Assembly: GCF_000143825.1 (NCBI RefSeq)
Contig: NZ_CM000961.1
Span: forward strand, 1,881,448 to 1,945,447
Source: Corynebacterium genitalium ATCC 33030
Lineage (GTDB): Bacteria > Actinomycetota > Actinomycetes > Mycobacteriales > Mycobacteriaceae
Length of the DNA stretch: 64,000 bases
Direction: 5' to 3'
Each line of letters opens with the position of its first letter. Positions within the stretch are counted from its first letter, which is position 1. The notes beneath the pieces are model-generated. The model saw nothing but the letters and a program-made list of their open reading frames with translations, did not search any database and was not told the DNA's origin. The translations under genes were made by a program, and so were the position numbers. Shown one piece after another: positions 58,257 through 64,000 of this stretch.

Positions 58257-58949
58257 CTAGAACAGGCGCAGTTCGTTGGATTCGATGCCGCGCAGTTCGT
58301 CATAGTCGAGCGTGACGCACCGAATGCCGCGGTCCTCGGCGAGTGTCTTCGCTTGCGGCTTGATCTCTTGCGCGGCGAACACGCCCTTGACAGGCCCGAC
58401 GAGGCTGTCGCGGCCGAGCATGTCCAAATAGCGGCTGAGCTGCTCGACGCCGTCGATGCCGCCGCGGCGTTTAACCTCCACGGCGACCGCTATCCCCTCG
58501 CCGTCGCGGGCCATGATGTCCACCGGACCGAGCGGGGTTGGGTACTCGCGGCGGACCAGGGTGAAACCGTCGCCCAGTGTAGTGATGTGCTCTGCCAAAA
58601 GCTCCTGGAGATGCGCCTCCACGCCGTCCTTGACCAACCCCGGATCGGTGCCCAAGTCGTAGGACAAGTCCTCGTGGATCTCTTCGAGAGTCACGCGCAG
58701 CTGCTCGCCCTTCGGGTTCTCCACCACCCACAACTGGGCCCCCGTGTCCTCGTCGTCGACGTCGAGAATCGGCTCTTCTGTAATCGTGCACGGCGGAGTC
58801 ATCCAGTTCAGCGGCTTGTAGGCACGGTCGTCCGCGTGCACCGACAACGACCCGTCAGCTTTGATCATGATCAACCGGTCCGCCAAGGGCAAGTGTGCGT
58901 CGAGGCGGCCGACGTAGTCCACAGAGCAACGGGCAATAACGAGACGCAT
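58257..58949 (-). CDS. nucS: mismatch-specific endonuclease NucS
   Basis: NucS cuts both strands at DNA mismatches and replaces MutS/MutL repair in many actinobacteria. The 230-residue protein has the N-terminal binding domain ([16 protein letters not shown]) and the C-terminal nuclease domain with the catalytic Asp, Glu and Lys in [20 protein letters not shown]. The start is ATG 58949 with TAGGCT (58957-58962) seven bases ahead. A longer frame to 59024 overlaps the DUF2550 gene and is unlikely. Confidence 0.94.
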   Translation of the reverse strand: MRLVIARCSVDYVGRLDAHLPLADRLIMIKADGSLSVHADDRAYKPLNWMTPPCTITEEPILDVDDEDTGAQLWVVENPKGEQLRVTLEEIHEDLSYDLGTDPGLVKDGVEAHLQELLAEHITTLGDGFTLVRREYPTPLGPVDIMARDGEGIAVAVEVKRRGGIDGVEQLSRYLDMLGRDSLVGPVKGVFAAQEIKPQAKTLAEDRGIRCVTLDYDELRGIESNELRLF

Positions 58950-58968
58950 GGGTTCCAGCCTAGCGGGC

Positions 58969-59427
58969 TTAGGTCTGCGCCTTGAAAGCGCGGTTGCGCA
59001 GGTGCTCGATATCAGCACGCACATGGCGTTTATCCGGGGCAGACTCCAGCCATGAGATCAGCGCCATCGACGCATGGCACTCCGTGGCGAACTCGTAGTC
59101 GTTGCCATCCGCAGAAAAAAGAACAACCACCTCGACCCCGGGCATGAAATCCCGCTCGGTCTCAGTGGCTTTTCTGCGTCCCGTAATGGAAATGTCGCTG
59201 CGCGTGAGTACCTCATCCGCCCCGAAAGACAGGGAGCGCAGCTTGTAAAAGCGCATGTGGTCGCCGGAGTACGTGATCACGCCGTGGCGCCAACCGTGCG
59301 TCCCCTGCGCCGGTAGCACCCGGATCAGCGCCTGAGTGCCGTTGTTGCGCACCGTCAGAAACCGCCACACCGCCGCGCAGACGGCGATGACCGCCACCAC
59401 GATAAGCAGGTACCCGACGATCTTCAT
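58969..59427 (-). CDS. DUF2550 membrane protein
   Basis: This 152-residue protein has one N-terminal membrane helix (about 3-22, [21 protein letters not shown]) and a strand-rich domain ([23 protein letters not shown]). DUF2550 proteins follow the ATP synthase genes throughout the Corynebacteriales; no function is established. The start is ATG 59427 with TACACT (59436-59441) eight bases ahead, so it has its own promoter after the atp terminator. Confidence 0.9.
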   Translation of the reverse strand: MKIVGYLLIVVAVIAVCAAVWRFLTVRNNGTQALIRVLPAQGTHGWRHGVITYSGDHMRFYKLRSLSFGADEVLTRSDISITGRRKATETERDFMPGVEVVVLFSADGNDYEFATECHASMALISWLESAPDKRHVRADIEHLRNRAFKAQT

Positions 59428-59499
59428 AAAGAGCCAGTGTAACCGCCAGATTGTTCACAGTGAATAGACGAAAGTTTGACCACCCCCGCACGCAAAGGG

Positions 59500-59535
59500 T
59501 GAACCCCCGTCCAGACTGACCTGGACGGGGGTTCA
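59500..59535 (-). terminator. strong terminator of the atp operon
   Basis: TGAACCCCCGTCCAG (59500-59514) pairs perfectly over 15 bases with CTGGACGGGGGTTCA (59521-59535) around a six-base loop, and GGG/CCC may extend it past a one-base bulge. It lies 25 bases past the atpC stop. A long T run is not obvious on the minus strand. Confidence 0.8.
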
Positions 59536-59560
59536 ACCCGATAAATCGCGAGTGCGCGTA

Positions 59561-59923
59561 CTACGCGCTGCCAATGCGGCGAAGAGCAGCCTGCTCAGAA
59601 TCGCGGCGCGCCTTCTGGGCCGGATCCTCGTCGTCGAACTGCTCGTTGCTGTCCACCTCAGAGGCGAACTTCGCGGAGTCAGCCAAGACGGTGACCTTGT
59701 TTCCCACCACGGAAACGAACCCGCCCTGGACAGCGGCGACGACTTTGTCGCCGTCGGCCGGGCTGATGGTCACTACACCATCTTCTTTGAGCTGGCCAAG
59801 GAAAGGCTCGTGGCCGGGCATGAAGCCGATCTCACCATCGGTGGTCTGGACGGTGACAATGGATGCCTCGCCGGACCACAGCATGCGATCAACGGAGACC
59901 AGTTCTGCGGTGATTTCAGCCAT
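59561..59923 (-). CDS. atpC: ATP synthase epsilon subunit
   Basis: This is the 120-residue F1 stalk subunit that couples gamma rotation and inhibits ATP hydrolysis. The N-terminal beta sandwich ending in [19 protein letters not shown] is typical; the C-terminal helix is short, as in other actinobacteria. It follows atpD by nine bases and ends the operon. Confidence 0.95.
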   Translation of the reverse strand: MAEITAELVSVDRMLWSGEASIVTVQTTDGEIGFMPGHEPFLGQLKEDGVVTISPADGDKVVAAVQGGFVSVVGNKVTVLADSAKFASEVDSNEQFDDEDPAQKARRDSEQAALRRIGSA

Positions 59924-59932
59924 GAGCTTCTC

Positions 59933-61459
<1,527 letters not shown>

Positions 61460-62434
61460 TTAGTCACTTTCTCCGCTACCGGACAACGCTCCAGCGCCGC
61501 CGATAATCTCGGTGATTTCCTGAGTAATTTTTGCCTGACGCAACTGGTTGGCTTCACGGGACAGCCCGTTAGCCAACTCCGTCGCGTTGTCCGTCGCATT
61601 CTTCATCGCGGTACGGCGCGATGCAGACTCCGCCGCCGACGCCTCCAGGAAGATCGAGTAGAGCGTCCTGGACACGTACGCTGGGAGAAGGCTCTCCATG
61701 AGCGTCTCAGCGTCCGGCTCGAACTCCATGTCCGGCATGGTCTCGCCTGACGTGGTGAACAAGTCCTCTTGCTCGAACTCGACGTCCTCGAAGACGGGCT
61801 CGATGGGCAGCAGCTGGTGAGCCGTTGCCTCTTGCGACAGCATGGAGACGAACTTGGTGTAAACCACGTGGACCTGGTCGAAGCCTCGAATGGCCTGGCC
61901 TTCCGGCGCGCGGATGCCCTCGCGCCACTTGACCTCACCTTCCGAGGTGGCTTCAAAACCGCCGACCATGTGGTGGCGCACGTCGTGCGTACCCTCCCAC
62001 GTCGGGTCCTGGGACCAACCAGTCCACTCCCCCGCGATCTCCTGATCACGGAAGTCGTAGTGGGTCACACCCTTGCCGCCGGTGACGTAGCGGACAACCT
62101 CGTAGCCGGCGTCGCGGAGCATGCGCTCCAGCTCGCCAGCCTTCTTGAGCACGTTGTGGTTGTAACCGCCGGCCATACCGCGGTCAGAGGTGACCACCAG
62201 CATTGCGGCGACCTTGGCGTTTTCGCGCTGGCGAAGCATCGGGTGGTCCAGGTTGGTCGCAGCGACAAGCCGCTCCATGACATCCTGCATCTCGTTGGCG
62301 TACGGCTGAGCCGCCTCCACGCGACGCTGGGCCTTGGTAATGCGCGATGTTGCGATCAGTTCCTGGGCTTTGGTGATCTTCTTTGTCGAGTTGACCGACT
62401 TGATGCGGTCACGCAGTTCGCGAAGTGTTGCCAT
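61460..62434 (-). CDS. atpG: ATP synthase gamma subunit
   Basis: This is the central rotor shaft of F1, 324 residues. The N-terminal helix ATLRELRDRIKSVNSTKKITKAQELIA and the C-terminal helix with RTAMKNATDNATELANGLSREANQLRQAKITQEITEI form the coiled coil. DRGMAGGYNHNVLKK belongs to the Rossmann-like middle. The middle region carries the ~30-residue insertion (about 190-230) seen in actinobacterial gamma subunits. Confidence 0.96.
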   Translation of the reverse strand: MATLRELRDRIKSVNSTKKITKAQELIATSRITKAQRRVEAAQPYANEMQDVMERLVAATNLDHPMLRQRENAKVAAMLVVTSDRGMAGGYNHNVLKKAGELERMLRDAGYEVVRYVTGGKGVTHYDFRDQEIAGEWTGWSQDPTWEGTHDVRHHMVGGFEATSEGEVKWREGIRAPEGQAIRGFDQVHVVYTKFVSMLSQEATAHQLLPIEPVFEDVEFEQEDLFTTSGETMPDMEFEPDAETLMESLLPAYVSRTLYSIFLEASAAESASRRTAMKNATDNATELANGLSREANQLRQAKITQEITEIIGGAGALSGSGESD

Positions 62435-62505
62435 AGTGTGTGCTCCTCCTCTCTCTTAAGTCGTGTTTCTCTAGGTTCTTTAGCCCAGAACAGCGCGAGT
62501 CTGAA

Positions 62506-64000
62506 CTAATCCTTCTTCTGCGACTTGTGAGAGACGTTGAGCTGCTGCTTCGAGATGTCGCTCTCGTCCATAGCATCAGCCTCCGGCTCGCGCACGACAC
62601 GCTCGCCGCCGGAGGTCTGGAAGTTCTGGGCGAAGCTCTCGTTGACGCGGGCCAGGGTCTCCTTCGACTCGTCGGACAGGGCTGCGCCGCCGTCGACCTG
62701 CTCGTAGACCTCAGGGGCCTCAGCGCGGATCGTCTCGTGCAGCTCTGCCTCATAACGGCGGACATCTTCGACGGGAACGGAGTCGAATGCGCCCTCGTTA
62801 GCGAGGTGGATGGAGATGATCTGGAACTCGACCGGCTGGGGGGAGTTCTCCGGCTGCTTCAGCAGCTCGACGAGGCGCTGGCCGCGCTCGAGCTGGCGCT
62901 TGGAAGCGTCATCCAGGTCGGACGCGAACGCTGCGAAAGACTCGAGGTCGCGGTATGCGGCCAAGTCCAGACGGAGGTTACCCGCGACCTTCTTCATGCC
63001 CTTGGTCTGTGCGGCACCACCGACACGGGAGACGGAAATACCGACGTCAATGGCCGGGCGGACACCCTGGTTGAACAGGTCGGACTGCAGGAAGCACTGA
63101 CCGTCCGTAATTGAGATGACGTTGGTCGGAATGAAGGCACCGACATCGTTCGCCTTGGTCTCGATGATCGGAAGGGCCGTCAGAGAGCCGGCGCCGAGCT
63201 CGTCGTTAAGCTTGGCAGCGCGCTCCAGCAGACGGGAGTGCAGGTAGAAGACGTCACCCGGGTATGCCTCGCGGCCCGGCGGGCGGCGCAGCAGCAGCGA
63301 GATGGCGCGGTAGGCCTCAGCCTGCTTGGTCAGGTCATCGTAGACCACCAGAACGTGGTTGCCCTGGTACATCCAGTGCTGGCCCAGAGCAGCACCGGCG
63401 AACGGTGCCAGCCACTTGAAGCCTGCGGAGTCGGATGCCGGAGCGGCAACGATGGTGGTGTACTCGAGTGCGCCGTGCTCCTCGAGGGTGCGGCGCACAC
63501 CAGCAATGGTCGAGCCCTTCTGGCCGATGGCAACGTAGATGCAGCGGACCTGCTTCGTCTTATCACCGGACTCCCAGTAGGCCTTCTGGTTGAGGATGGT
63601 GTCGATGCAGACCGCAGTCTTACCGGTCTTACGGTCACCAATGATCAGCTGGCGCTGTCCGCGGCCGATCGGCGTCATGGCGTCAATCGCCTTGATGCCG
63701 GTCTGCATCGGCTCCTCAACCGGCTGACGGTCGAGCACGCCTGCTGCCTGAAGCTCGAGCACACGCTCTTCGTCAGCCTCAATCGGACCCAGGCCGTCAA
63801 TCGGCTGGCCCAGGGGGTTGATCACGCGGCCGAGGAATGCCTCCCCGACCGGGATGGACAGGACCTCACCGGTCCTGGAAACTTTGTCGCCTTCGTAGAT
63901 CGTCTCGAAGTCACCCAGGACCACCACGCCGACGGTGTCGGTGTCGAGGTTCTGTGCGACGCCGATGACGCCGTTGGAGAACTCAAGCAGCTCGTTGGTC
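62506..64000 (-). CDS. atpA: ATP synthase alpha subunit (5' end outside window)
   Basis: This is the non-catalytic F1 subunit. The last 497 residues are visible, from [18 protein letters not shown] on. The P-loop GDRKTGKT, the signature region [27 protein letters not shown] and [13 protein letters not shown] are present. The C-terminal tail is long and charged (after NFQTSGG). The start codon lies beyond the window. It ends 71 bases before atpG. Confidence 0.97.
   Translation of the reverse strand, partial: TNELLEFSNGVIGVAQNLDTDTVGVVVLGDFETIYEGDKVSRTGEVLSIPVGEAFLGRVINPLGQPIDGLGPIEADEERVLELQAAGVLDRQPVEEPMQTGIKAIDAMTPIGRGQRQLIIGDRKTGKTAVCIDTILNQKAYWESGDKTKQVRCIYVAIGQKGSTIAGVRRTLEEHGALEYTTIVAAPASDSAGFKWLAPFAGAALGQHWMYQGNHVLVVYDDLTKQAEAYRAISLLLRRPPGREAYPGDVFYLHSRLLERAAKLNDELGAGSLTALPIIETKANDVGAFIPTNVISITDGQCFLQSDLFNQGVRPAIDVGISVSRVGGAAQTKGMKKVAGNLRLDLAAYRDLESFAAFASDLDDASKRQLERGQRLVELLKQPENSPQPVEFQIISIHLANEGAFDSVPVEDVRRYEAELHETIRAEAPEVYEQVDGGAALSDESKETLARVNESFAQNFQTSGGERVVREPEADAMDESDISKQQLNVSHKSQKKD

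Overview
The window reads as chromosomal DNA of a high-GC actinobacterium, most likely a Corynebacterium that is not C. glutamicum itself. The evidence is the ilvB-ilvN-ilvC operon divergent from an MscCG-type channel with the long C-terminal extension known from C. glutamicum, split gatCA/gatB, NucS, GlgE, DUF2550 next to the ATP synthase genes, many proteins typical of mycolic-acid actinobacteria, and many genes whose start codon lies only 6-8 bases after a TANNNT -10 box, as expected for leaderless mRNAs. No rRNA, tRNA, CRISPR array, insertion sequence or prophage was recognised.

Layout. 1-4.9 kb (minus): truncated serA, a lipoprotein, a DUF262 (GmrSD-like) protein and a zinc/cation efflux pump. 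5.1-15.3 kb: a repeat-rich membrane protein, then branched-chain amino acid synthesis (ilvC, ilvN, ilvB with an attenuator and a 17-codon leader peptide; ilvD on the other strand), mscCG, a GT87 mannosyltransferase and a DoxX protein. 15.4-25 kb: an oxidoreductase, a transporter, gatB, a BASS transporter, a Mug glycosylase, nadA-nadC and a PrsW protease. 25-32.7 kb: galE-like, pfkA, an MFS pump, gatA, gatC, a cytochrome P450 and an ACT protein. 32.7-34.6 kb: a broken winged-helix gene and two related small exported proteins. 34.6-41.2 kb: ligA, a TipA-like MerR regulator, an exonuclease, a cysteine-free MetE-like protein and mnmA.

41.2-47.5 kb looks like an accessory insert between mnmA and the cysteine desulfurase gene: a histidine kinase/response regulator pair followed by a three-gene ABC exporter, with the same palindrome (core TACCCGGGTA) in front of both units, then a spermidine-synthase-like protein and a GH25 lysozyme. 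47.5-53.3 kb (minus): iscS, etfA, etfB, a THUMP-like methyltransferase, a NUDIX hydrolase and an ABC ATPase. 53.3-57.6 kb: glgE-glgB for alpha-glucan synthesis. 57.6-64 kb (minus): thiamine-binding protein, a small zinc-binding protein, nucS, DUF2550 protein, and atpC, atpD, atpG and truncated atpA ahead of a strong terminator.

Most of the window is housekeeping. The least explained items are: the two paralogous secreted proteins that share a 25-residue C-terminal motif; the DUF262 protein whose nuclease motif has decayed; the cysteine-free MetE-like protein; the two-component/ABC module with its shared operator; and the winged-helix gene broken in three frames. Domain and family calls come from reading the sequence, not from database searches.
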